DNA of 64,000 bases from Pseudomonas sp. S30. Its GTDB lineage: Bacteria; Pseudomonadota; Gammaproteobacteria; Pseudomonadales; Pseudomonadaceae. A model generated the notes under the pieces. It made no database searches, had not been told where the DNA came from, and saw nothing but the letters and a program-made list of their open reading frames with translations. Both the position numbers and the translations under genes were made by a program. Every line of letters starts with the position of its first letter. Within the stretch, counting starts at the first letter, position 1. The stretch covers positions 1-64,000 of the forward strand of contig NZ_JACVTO010000006.1 in assembly GCF_016518545.1 (NCBI RefSeq), in the 5' to 3' direction. Of this stretch, positions 38,404 to 46,201 are shown in pieces.

Positions 38404-39338
38404 GTGCCCAGCCTCGACCAGATCACGCTGGGCAAGTCGCTCTGGGAGCGATACAGCAACGCCTGCATACGGGTCCGACGCTTGTCCAGACGGGCATGAC
38501 CCTGAAGCAGGAACCACTCGCTGGAGGTGCCTACGTCGAGGTCATCGACGGTCAGCTGCGGCGCACGCAGGCGGTTGAGGAAGTCGCCGCGATTGAGGAA
38601 CCACAAGCCCCGATCACGCTCCGCGACCAGGGCCTGCGCCTGGGGCAGCGACAGGCCGGGCACCACGGCGGCGAGCACTTCGGCGCTGGCGGTATTGCCG
38701 TTGACCCAGGTGGTGACGGGAAGGATGCTCACATGAGGCATCAAGCGCGCCAGCACGTGCATGTCTACGCCGGCGACAGCCTGCAGCTCGTCCAGGCTTC
38801 GCAGCATCGGCCTGCTGGCAGGTATGACCCTGGCCTCCAGCTCAGGTGATGTCGAACCCCGGCCCTGGGCGGGCGGCTGATGCGCTTGTTGCGCGAAGCC
38901 GGCGATCACGCGCTGGCCGATGCGCTGCGCGATATCGGGTTCGAGGCCGAGCATGGCGCACAACCGCTCGAAACTGCGCAGTTCCCTGAGGTTGACACGC
39001 TGGCCGGCGATCAGGTTGCGCAAGTTGAACTTGCCTTGCTGGTCCTCGAGCCGTCCCTCGAAATCGGCATCGCCAAGGTCGAGCTTGATGCTTTGTGCCC
39101 AGATCTGGTCCAGCCGCGTCGAGGTTTGCAGCCGATAGGCATCCCACAGCAGTTGCCGGCTCGCTTCCAGGCCGCCGAGCAGCGCGGCATGTCCTTGCAC
39201 GCGCGAGCGCTCAGCCTCCAGCGAACGGGTGGACAGGCTCTGGCGCGTGAGCATGCCGGCGGCCAGGACCGCCACCACGGCCGCGATCAGCAGCGCACTG
39301 ATGATCGCCACGCCGCGCTGTCTGGAGTGTTCGCGCAC
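38400..39338 (-). CDS. gspK: Type II secretion minor pseudopilin GspK
   Basis: This 312-residue pseudopilin forms the pseudopilus tip. The prepilin site is RG|VAIISALLIAAVVAVLA, lacking Glu at +5 as is normal for GspK. The large C-terminal region has the GspK SAM-like domain (EALQAVAGVDMHVLARLMPHVSILP and a second helix-hairpin segment). The start codon is GTG at 39338. Processing requires a PilD-type peptidase, not encoded here. Confidence 0.92.
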   Translation of the reverse strand: MREHSRQRGVAIISALLIAAVVAVLAAGMLTRQSLSTRSLEAERSRVQGHAALLGGLEASRQLLWDAYRLQTSTRLDQIWAQSIKLDLGDADFEGRLEDQQGKFNLRNLIAGQRVNLRELRSFERLCAMLGLEPDIAQRIGQRVIAGFAQQAHQPPAQGRGSTSPELEARVIPASRPMLRSLDELQAVAGVDMHVLARLMPHVSILPVTTWVNGNTASAEVLAAVVPGLSLPQAQALVAERDRGLWFLNRGDFLNRLRAPQLTVDDLDVGTSSEWFLLQGHARLDKRRTRMQALLYRSQSDLPSVIWSRLGT

Positions 39339-39346
39339 GGCAGTGC

Positions 39347-39796
39347 TCAGAGCTGCCAGGAACCGATATCGGCATTTACGCCGTCGCCGTCGGGCTGCCC
39401 GTCCGCGCCGAGGGAGAAGACATCGACTTCACCGTTGGCGCCGGGATTGAGGTAATGGTACGCACGCCCCCACGGGTCGTTGGGCAAGCGCTCCAGGTAG
39501 GCGCGCCAGTCGCTGCCCTTGGCATCTGCCGGACGCTGCGCCAGCACGGCCAGCCCCTGGTTCATGCTCGGGTAGGTGCCATGATCGAGGCGGTAAAGCT
39601 TGAGGGCCTGCATCAGGCCCGCGACATCCTGCCTGGCCGCCGTGGCCCTGGCCTGATCGGGGCGATCGAGGACCTTGGGTACGACCATGGCGGCGAGGAT
39701 GCCCAGGATCACCACGACCACCATGATTTCGATGAGGGTGAAGCCCCGCTGGCCATGGCCTCCAGCAGACTGAAACTTGACGCGAGCGACTTCCAT
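39347..39796 (-). CDS. gspG: Type II secretion major pseudopilin GspG
   Basis: This is a 149-residue major pseudopilin. A basic leader precedes G|FTLIEIMVVVVILGILAAMVVPKV. The C-terminal signature LPNDPWGRAYHYLNPGANGEVDVFSLGADGQPDGDG contains the calcium-binding loop. ATG at 39796 is used; 39805 is an alternative. It is first of the minus-strand run and is divergent from gspI. Confidence 0.95.
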   Translation of the reverse strand: MEVARVKFQSAGGHGQRGFTLIEIMVVVVILGILAAMVVPKVLDRPDQARATAARQDVAGLMQALKLYRLDHGTYPSMNQGLAVLAQRPADAKGSDWRAYLERLPNDPWGRAYHYLNPGANGEVDVFSLGADGQPDGDGVNADIGSWQL

Positions 39797-39942
39797 CTCA
39801 ACCATCCTTGGCGTGTGTGCGGATCGGCGCGCATCATAGCAAATGAACCTGGCGGTGTATCGATTAACCTCCGCGTCACGCGAGCGCTTTCGCATCGTCT
39901 GCGATGCTATGCTGCAGGCCGTATTGTGTTGAAGAGTCACCC

Positions 39943-40329
39943 ATGGAGCTGTCACGCAGGGAGCGAGGCTTTACATTGATCGAGGTACTGGTGGCACTGG
40001 CGATCGTCGCCGTGGCCATGTCGGCGACAGTGCGTGTCGCGGGGCTGATGACCCACAGCGGCATGCTGTTGCGAGATCGATCGATGGCATTGATGGCGGC
40101 CCAGGGCCGGCTGGCCGAATTGCGTCTCGAAGGTCGGTACATCGCAGGTCGCACGAACGTCGAATGCGACCAGGGCCGCTTGCGCTTGCGCTGTGAGCAG
40201 GTGGTGGTCGCCAGCGAAGTGCCGGGCCTGATGCGGGTCACCGTGAAGGTATGGGATCGCCAACGCGAGGCACCACCCTTGGCGCTGTTGCACACGTTGC
40301 TCGCCAGGCCTGCGCGAGTGCATGGATGA
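39943..40329 (+). CDS. gspI: Type II secretion minor pseudopilin GspI
   Basis: This 128-residue minor pseudopilin has leader MELSRRERG and core FTLIEVLVALAIVAVAMSATVR, and the GspI-like segment LMAAQGRLAELRLEG follows. It lies alone on the plus strand between gspG and gspC, which are both on the minus strand. GspI nucleates the GspIJK tip complex. Confidence 0.9.
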   Translation: MELSRRERGFTLIEVLVALAIVAVAMSATVRVAGLMTHSGMLLRDRSMALMAAQGRLAELRLEGRYIAGRTNVECDQGRLRLRCEQVVVASEVPGLMRVTVKVWDRQREAPPLALLHTLLARPARVHG

Positions 40330-40335
40330 GCGCGT

Positions 40336-40767
40336 TCAGGGGCGGGTCAGGCGGGGTATCGGCGCGGCGTCGGGCAGTGTGTTGACCTTGATGCGTATCC
40401 GCTCGTCGCCACGCGTGATCACCACGCTATCGGACTCGATCGCCGCCAGCTGCACCCCCTGGGCCAGACGTTCACCCAGCACAAAGGCACGCGGGGGCGC
40501 GCCATTGAGGCTGAGCACCGCGAGTGCGCCGTGTGCGCTGCTCATCACGCCGGACACCTTGATATCGAGTTCGGCAGGCCGGTTCGAAAACCACTGCAAC
40601 GCGGCACTGTCGACCGGCGCCGTGGGCGCTTGCTGCGCGCTCGGCGCAGCGCCGGAGGGGGGCGGCGTCAGCAGCACGGTCAGGCAGGCCAGCGAGCCCG
40701 CCAGTGCCGCCAGCAGCGCCAGCCACTGCACGCAGCGCATGGGCGTACAGCGAAAAGTGAATGCCAA
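40336..40767 (-). CDS. gspC: Type II secretion GspC-like protein, TTG start
   Basis: This is a 143-residue bitopic protein with a transmembrane helix (about residues 12-32, VQWLALLAALAGSLACLTVLL), a Pro/Ala linker and the HR (GspC homology) domain (about 60-135, LDIKVSGVMSSAHGALAVLSLNG and FVLGERLAQGVQLAAIESDSVVI). No PDZ domain follows, so it is short, as HxcP is. TTG at 40767 is chosen because GGGAGG lies seven bases upstream; the ATG at 40740 has no ribosome binding site and would start inside the leader. It links secretin and platform. Confidence 0.82.
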   Translation of the reverse strand: MAFTFRCTPMRCVQWLALLAALAGSLACLTVLLTPPPSGAAPSAQQAPTAPVDSAALQWFSNRPAELDIKVSGVMSSAHGALAVLSLNGAPPRAFVLGERLAQGVQLAAIESDSVVITRGDERIRIKVNTLPDAAPIPRLTRP

Positions 40768-40789
40768 GACACAACCTCCCTGTTGTCCT

Positions 40790-40811
40790 GTTGTGCAGTC
40801 TACAGCACAAC
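40790..40811. repeat. Interrupted palindrome between gspC and gspH
   Basis: Arms GTTGTGC and GCACAAC are separated by eight bases, centred in the 81-base region between divergent gspC and gspH. It could be an operator shared by the two promoters. No T-run is present. Confidence 0.45.
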
Positions 40812-40848
40812 GCTGGGAAGCATGTCCAGTACCTGGAGGCAATGCGCA

Positions 40849-41310
40849 ATGACCAGGGCCGCACAATCAGGCTTCACCTTGATCGAACTGCTGGTGGTGC
40901 TCGTCATCATGGGCATCGCCGTCACGGCGGTGGGCTTGAGTGTAAGGCCCGATCCACTGTACCTGCTGCGCCAGGACGCCAGTCATCTGCTCCAGGGCCT
41001 ACAGGCGGCTCAGGCCGAAGCCCTGGCCGATGGCCGCCCGATCACCTGGCAGGCCGACAGCACAGGTTTTCGCTTCAGCCGTCGCGATGAACGACGCACT
41101 GGCCTGGATCAGTTCCACGACGATCCGCAACTGCGCCCCCGCGCGTGGAGCACCCCGGCGATCGAGGTGCGTGTGATCCCGAACCAGCGCCTGGTGCTCA
41201 ACGCCGAGTGGTTCGAGGCGGCGCTGCGACTGCAATTGTCCGATGGTCAGAACAGCGTCTCGGTTCTGCGCACCGCGGCCGGCACGTTTCGCCTGGAGAC
41301 CACCCCATGA
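40849..41310 (+). CDS. gspH: Type II secretion minor pseudopilin GspH
   Basis: This 153-residue pseudopilin has leader MTRAAQSG and core FTLIELLVVLVIMGIAVTAVGLSV. The GspH-type LLQGLQAAQAEALADGRPITWQ segment follows the N-terminal helix. ATG at 40849 follows GGAGG by nine bases. Its stop overlaps the gspJ start. Confidence 0.88.
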   Translation: MTRAAQSGFTLIELLVVLVIMGIAVTAVGLSVRPDPLYLLRQDASHLLQGLQAAQAEALADGRPITWQADSTGFRFSRRDERRTGLDQFHDDPQLRPRAWSTPAIEVRVIPNQRLVLNAEWFEAALRLQLSDGQNSVSVLRTAAGTFRLETTP

Positions 41311-41918
41311 GGGGGGCACAGCGAGGGTTCACGCTGATTGAAACGATGGTGGCGATCATGTTGATGGCGATCGTCAGCCTGATCGCCTGGCGCGGGTTGG
41401 ACAGCGTCAGTCGTGCAGATCAGCACCTGCGAGCCAGCGCCGAACACACCGAGACCCTCCTGCGTGTGCTCAATCAGCTCGAGCGGGACCTGTCCTTGCA
41501 CGCCAGCACCGAATTGGGCGTGCCAAACCTCACCCGATACAGCGAGCCCGCGCGCAGGCTACCGACGATCACCCTGCGCGGCGCCCACCCTCAGCGCTTT
41601 CGCCTGGATGTGATCCGCAGTGCAGCGCAGCCGGAGCAGGGCTTGCAGCGGGTCCGCTGGTGGCTGGCGGGCCAGACGTTGTACCGTGCAGCCGCGCCTG
41701 CGCGCAGCCATTACCCGCTGCCGCCACCGGACCAGGGCGTGGCGGTGCTGGACGAAGTGAGCGACGTGCAGGTGCGGGTGTGGGAACCTGGTCAGGGCTG
41801 GCATCCCTTGAATGGCACGCGCCAGGACGACCCCGTCGGCGTGGAAATCACCCTGACTCGCCAGGCCGCCCAGGGCCCTGAACACTACAGGCACGTCATC
41901 GGGCCACTGAATGAATGA
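41307..41918 (+). CDS. gspJ: Type II secretion minor pseudopilin GspJ
   Basis: This 203-residue minor pseudopilin has leader MRGAQRG and core FTLIETMVAIMLMAIVSLIAWRGLDSV. The GspJ-type segments LNQLERDLSLHAS and GLQRVRWWLAGQTLYRA follow. ATG at 41307 overlaps the gspH stop by four bases. The gene is convergent with the AcpA-type phosphatase. Confidence 0.9.
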   Translation: MRGAQRGFTLIETMVAIMLMAIVSLIAWRGLDSVSRADQHLRASAEHTETLLRVLNQLERDLSLHASTELGVPNLTRYSEPARRLPTITLRGAHPQRFRLDVIRSAAQPEQGLQRVRWWLAGQTLYRAAAPARSHYPLPPPDQGVAVLDEVSDVQVRVWEPGQGWHPLNGTRQDDPVGVEITLTRQAAQGPEHYRHVIGPLNE

Positions 41919-41932
41919 GGGTGCGCAGGGGC

Positions 41933-41962
41933 ACGAGGGCCTGGGTCAGCGGCAGCCCTCGT
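41933..41962. terminator. Possible bidirectional hairpin between gspJ and phosphatase gene
   Basis: Arms ACGAGGGC and GCCCTCGT (8 bp) enclose a 14-base loop in the 55-base convergent gap. A T-run is lacking, so terminator function is uncertain. Confidence 0.35.
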
Positions 41963-41973
41963 CCTCCTCACCC

Positions 41974-43674
41974 TCAGCCGGCGAACTGCAACGCGTTGGT
42001 CAGGTCGCCCATGGGCTTGGAGCCGCGCGCGATCATCGCCTCATCGCGCAGCCTGAGGCCTTCGAGGGTCTCCAGCTGGAACACGCGGGTGATCAGGCGC
42101 AGAATCGATCCGGTGTCATAGAGGGTATGGTCGACTGTGCCTTTGCGAGCGAAGGGCGAGACCACCAGTGCGGGAATCCGTGAACCGGGGCCCCAGCGAT
42201 CACCCAACGGCGGCGCGACGTGATCCCACCAGCCGCCGTTTTCGTCCACGGTGACGATCACCACCATGTTCTGCCACTGCGGGCTTTCACGCAGCACCTT
42301 CAGCGCGCTGTTGATGTGCCGGTCGCCGGAAGCGACATCGGCGTATCCGGCGTGCATGTTGAGATTGCCCTGAGGCTTGTAGAAGCTCACCGCAGGCAGT
42401 GTCCCGGCTTGAGCGTCTTGCAGGAAGCGATTGGTGGCCGGCGTATCCCCCAGGCCTGCATCGCGTAGTCGCTTGTTGCGCTCGGCCGGATTCTGCGGGC
42501 CTTGCTGGAGAAAATAGTTGAACGGCTGGTGGTGGTACTGGAAGTTGGGAATCTTGGGAATGCCGCCGGAGTCCTTGAACTGCTCCAGGGTGGCCTGCCA
42601 GGCTCCGGCATACCAGGCCCAGTCCACGTTTTTCTTGGTCAGCTTGTCGCCGATGTGCTCGTGGGTCTGGGGCACCATGACATTGGGCAACCCCGGCTTG
42701 GAGTAATCCGGGCGCTCGGTGTCGCGAATCCAGGTGGGCCAGTAGGGCGGTGCCAGGGTGTTGACGCCGTAGCCATCGGGCGTCAATGCGCTGGGTCCGA
42801 ATTGCGGCGGACCGTCCATGGCGCTGGCAGGCGAGGTGGGAAGAGGCTTGAGCCGCGGATCGGCGGGATCGTCGGACTGCAACGCCGCGATCTGCGACCT
42901 GGCGACCGAGTTGATCGCATCGGGGTAGTAGGGTGGCCTGGCTGCGACCAGATACTGATGGTTCAGGAACGAGCCGCCGAATGCCCCCTGGAAGAAGTTG
43001 TCACATAGCACGAATTCCTTTGCCACGTCCCACAGGCGCAGCTCGTAGCGTGTCTGCGCGTAGTGGCCCATTACCAGCCCACCGGCATCACCCCAGGCGA
43101 CGAAGCCGTCGTTCCTGCCGCCATTGATCTGCATCTGGTTCTGATAGAACACATGCCACAAGTCGCGCGTCACCACGCCCAGTGGCAGATCCTCACCCTG
43201 GGGGCCTTTGAGGGCGAACGGGGCGTTGGGCAGCTGTTGCTGATAGGCCTGTTCGGTCGGGTAACTCACACCGTCCACGGTTTGCGGCCCGACGTGCAGT
43301 ACGCCTCCCCAGGGTGCAGGGAGCGAGGGCAATTCGCTGCCATCTCGGTCGCGTTGCCGGTACTCCGCTGGCGAGAGTGATGACAACGGTTTTTCCAGCC
43401 CCGGGAAGTCGGCGAACAGGTTATTGAAGCTGCGGTTTTCAGCGTAGATCACCACCACGGTCTTCACCTGCTCGCGCAACTTCTGGTCCAGTGCTGCGCC
43501 ACTCAAGGCCTGGTCGACGGGCGGCGCCTTGCCGTCGCGGACGTCATCGCAAGCGCCCAGGGTCATGCCGACGCCGAGCAGCGCCGCACCGCCGATGAAG
43601 CGTCTGCGGCCGGGGTCTTGTGGCAACGGGCCGGGCGTGACGCCGGCACGCTTGTCGTCGGGAGTGTCTGTCAT
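41974..43674 (-). CDS. Tat-exported AcpA/phospholipase C-type phosphoesterase
   Basis: This 566-residue member of the phosphoesterase family contains phospholipases C and the AcpA acid phosphatase. The twin-arginine signal PGRRRFIGGAALLGVGMTLGAC (residues 21-42, also a possible lipobox) is followed by catalytic segments VVIYAENRSFNNLFADFPG and VTVDENGGWWDHVAPP. ATG at 43674 is chosen because it places the twin arginine normally. It is the last gene of the TonB operon. The substrate, phosphomonoester or phospholipid, cannot be fixed by reading. Confidence 0.88.
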   Translation of the reverse strand: MTDTPDDKRAGVTPGPLPQDPGRRRFIGGAALLGVGMTLGACDDVRDGKAPPVDQALSGAALDQKLREQVKTVVVIYAENRSFNNLFADFPGLEKPLSSLSPAEYRQRDRDGSELPSLPAPWGGVLHVGPQTVDGVSYPTEQAYQQQLPNAPFALKGPQGEDLPLGVVTRDLWHVFYQNQMQINGGRNDGFVAWGDAGGLVMGHYAQTRYELRLWDVAKEFVLCDNFFQGAFGGSFLNHQYLVAARPPYYPDAINSVARSQIAALQSDDPADPRLKPLPTSPASAMDGPPQFGPSALTPDGYGVNTLAPPYWPTWIRDTERPDYSKPGLPNVMVPQTHEHIGDKLTKKNVDWAWYAGAWQATLEQFKDSGGIPKIPNFQYHHQPFNYFLQQGPQNPAERNKRLRDAGLGDTPATNRFLQDAQAGTLPAVSFYKPQGNLNMHAGYADVASGDRHINSALKVLRESPQWQNMVVIVTVDENGGWWDHVAPPLGDRWGPGSRIPALVVSPFARKGTVDHTLYDTGSILRLITRVFQLETLEGLRLRDEAMIARGSKPMGDLTNALQFAG

Positions 43675-43778
43675 ATTATTTGTTACCTGAAGTGTGCGTT
43701 TATCAACGAGCTGAGCGGCAGCGTAACGACGCTTCATGACGGAAAAAAAACAGCGGTGCCTCGGCTGCCTGCCCGTCC

Positions 43779-45509
43779 TCAGTCATTGCGCACGATCCGT
43801 CCGGCGCTGCGCGTGGTGCCCACGGGTGTGCCGGTCTGTTCAGCACGGCGCAGATAGGCCAGCATCGCGTCCACATCGACCAGTCGGCTATCCACGACCT
43901 GGGTACCCTGCTTGAACATCGAGAAACGTTCCGCGCCCGCCGCCAGGAATGAGTTGGCGACGATGCGATAGCGCTTGCGCCTGTCCAGCGCCTTGCCGTT
44001 CAGCCGTACGCTGCCCGGCACCACTCGACTGTCCACCGGCCGTTGGCTGTCCCACGCGTAGCTCAATCCCTGGGAAACCTGCAGCACGTTGCTGTCGTCG
44101 GGACCGAACTGCTGGTTGAGCAGTGCCAGCAGCTGTTCGCCGGTCAGGTCCATCAGCACCAGGGTATTGCCGAACGGCTGGACGCTGGCCACCTGCGCAT
44201 AGGTCAGGTCCTTGCCAGCCGGCTGCTCCAGGTTGGCACGGATGCCGCCCACGTTCATGAAGGCGATCTGCGCGCCCCATTGGCGGGTCATGGCCAGTTG
44301 CGAGTCGGCGATCAAGTCACCCAAGGGCGATTCGCCACTAGGCTCCTGGTGCCCGCTCACCCGGGGTACGGCGATGCGTCCGGCCGGCTGTTGCAGCACG
44401 GCGTCACTGCGCGTCTGCACTTGCTGCTGCAACGCTGCGAGTCGGGCGTTCTGCGGGTAGGCCTTGGGATCGGCCAGCAGGTTGCGGGCGGTGACTTCGG
44501 TCACCTCGTGCCTGCCAGGGGTGACCCGCAGGGTCAGTTGCGTGAGCAAATGGCCGTACGAGCCGCCCTGGCTGACCGACAGCTTGCCCACCTTGCACAG
44601 GTAGCCCTGGTGGGTGTGTGCGGTGAGCAGGGCGTCCACGGCGGGGTCCAGGCGCTGCGCGACCTCGACGATGTCACCGCTGAGCTGGCTGCAATCGGCT
44701 TGGTCGAAGGCCTCCGGCGTACTGCCGCCCTGATGCACCATGGCGACGATGGCGTTGACGCCCTGGGCCTTGAGCTCTGGAATCACGCGGTTGATTGCCT
44801 GGGCCTCGTCGCTGGCCTGCAACCCCTGCATGCCCTTGGCGCTGACGACTTGCGCCACATCGCGCAGCACCGCGCCGACGAAGGCGATCTTCACGCCGTG
44901 GCGCTGTTCGATGCGGTAGGCCGCGAACAGCGGCTTGCCGGTGTCGGTGTCGACGAGGTTGGCGGCGATGTACGGGAAGCCGCCCCCGGCGAAATCGGGC
45001 CTGAAGCGGCACGCTTTCTGCGGGCGGTTCGACTGGCAGCCGCCGTTGATCTGGCGCAGCAGTTCCGCCTTGCCGTTGTCCAGCTCGTGGTTGCCCACGG
45101 TGCTGAACAGCAGGCCCATGTCGCGCAAGGCCTCGAGCGTCGGCTCGTCGGCCCACATCGCCGACAGGGGCGGGCTGCCACCGATCAGGTCGCCATTGCC
45201 GACGAACAGCAGTTGCGGGTCCTTGGCGCGCAGTTGATCGAGCATGCCGCCCAGCGTGGCGATGCCGCCTACGGCCAGGGTGTGTTCGGCGCCAGTGGCG
45301 TCCTTGTAACGCCAGGGATCGGCCTGGAGATAGCCGTGCAGGTCGTTGATGGCGACGATGTTGATATCCACCGGCTCGCTCGTCGCGACGCTCGGTGTCT
45401 GGCTACAGGCGGCCACTGCCGCGAAGGCCAGCATCGCTGCCAGCGAGCGGGCGGGGCGCAGCACAGCGGGCAGGGGCGAGATCCTGTCCGAGGAAGAAAA
45501 GACGTTCAC
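43779..45509 (-). CDS. UshA-like 5'-nucleotidase lipoprotein
   Basis: This is a 576-residue two-domain protein. The N-terminal calcineurin-like metallophosphatase domain (about 48-330) has INDLHGYL, GNGDLIGGSP, TVGNHELDNG and LTAHTHQGYL. The C-terminal 5'-nucleotidase substrate domain (about 360-560) has FMNVGGIRANLE and RYRIVANSFLAAGAERF. The signal has a lipobox AVAAC with Cys35. The GTG start at 45509 follows AGGAG. It should release phosphate from nucleotides at the cell surface or periplasm and may be the equivalent of a secreted P. putida Uxp phosphatase. Confidence 0.9.
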   Translation of the reverse strand: MNVFSSSDRISPLPAVLRPARSLAAMLAFAAVAACSQTPSVATSEPVDINIVAINDLHGYLQADPWRYKDATGAEHTLAVGGIATLGGMLDQLRAKDPQLLFVGNGDLIGGSPPLSAMWADEPTLEALRDMGLLFSTVGNHELDNGKAELLRQINGGCQSNRPQKACRFRPDFAGGGFPYIAANLVDTDTGKPLFAAYRIEQRHGVKIAFVGAVLRDVAQVVSAKGMQGLQASDEAQAINRVIPELKAQGVNAIVAMVHQGGSTPEAFDQADCSQLSGDIVEVAQRLDPAVDALLTAHTHQGYLCKVGKLSVSQGGSYGHLLTQLTLRVTPGRHEVTEVTARNLLADPKAYPQNARLAALQQQVQTRSDAVLQQPAGRIAVPRVSGHQEPSGESPLGDLIADSQLAMTRQWGAQIAFMNVGGIRANLEQPAGKDLTYAQVASVQPFGNTLVLMDLTGEQLLALLNQQFGPDDSNVLQVSQGLSYAWDSQRPVDSRVVPGSVRLNGKALDRRKRYRIVANSFLAAGAERFSMFKQGTQVVDSRLVDVDAMLAYLRRAEQTGTPVGTTRSAGRIVRND

Positions 45510-45530
45510 GCGTACAGCTCCTGTGCAGGG

Positions 45531-46178
45531 TCAGGCGGTGCGGTAATGCGGTGCCTGGACCGGCGTCAGCTCTACGGGCGCAGTGACCCGGGCGCCCATC
45601 GATGCGCGGATCAGCAGCATCTTGAGTTGGTCGTTGATGCGTTCCAGGCGGTCCTGGAACAGGTTGTGAAAGACTACGCAGAACAACGCGATGGCGATGC
45701 CCAGGCCCGTTGCGTAGAGCGCTGTACCGATGCCTGCGGAAATCTGCCCCGGGTCGGAAACGCCCGCGCTGGCCAAGGCCTTGAAGGTATCGATGATGCC
45801 CAGGATGGTGCCCAGCAAGCCGAGCAGGGGCGCTGCGGTGACGATGGTCTCGATGATCCACAAGCTGCGCGCCAGCGGGGCTCGGGAGGCGAGGTATTGG
45901 GTTTCGATGACGTCGTCCAGGTCCTGGCGGCTACCGCCTGCCAGTTTTTGCCGCAGCACTTCCCTGACCATCTCCATGGGCAGGCTCTTGCGCGAAGTCA
46001 CCTCCTCGCTCAGTCCGCGCTCGTTCTGCACCGCCGGTGTGAGTTGGGTCAGCAGGCGACCTGCCTGCTTGCGCACATAGGCGAAGTACAGCGAACGCTC
46101 GATGATGATGAACACGGCGATGGCCAGCGCGCCGTACATCACATAGAAGGTCACATCGTGCATCAGATTGGTGTTCAT
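45531..46178 (-). CDS. exbB: ExbB/MotA/TolQ-family proton channel protein
   Basis: This 215-residue protein has three membrane segments (about 8-32, 107-130 and 150-175) and the family motif APLLGLLGTILGIIDTFKAL. It is a second TolQ/ExbB protein, distinct from TolQ, within an operon holding exbD, tonB and a TonB-dependent receptor, so it should energise that receptor. Confidence 0.92.
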   Translation of the reverse strand: MNTNLMHDVTFYVMYGALAIAVFIIIERSLYFAYVRKQAGRLLTQLTPAVQNERGLSEEVTSRKSLPMEMVREVLRQKLAGGSRQDLDDVIETQYLASRAPLARSLWIIETIVTAAPLLGLLGTILGIIDTFKALASAGVSDPGQISAGIGTALYATGLGIAIALFCVVFHNLFQDRLERINDQLKMLLIRASMGARVTAPVELTPVQAPHYRTA

Positions 46179-46201
46179 GATTGGCTCCGCTTGGGGTGGC
46201 G

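Noticed and set aside
45531..46178. Second TolQ of the Tol-Pal system
   Set aside because: It is located in an operon with exbD, tonB and a TonB receptor, so ExbB is the better call.
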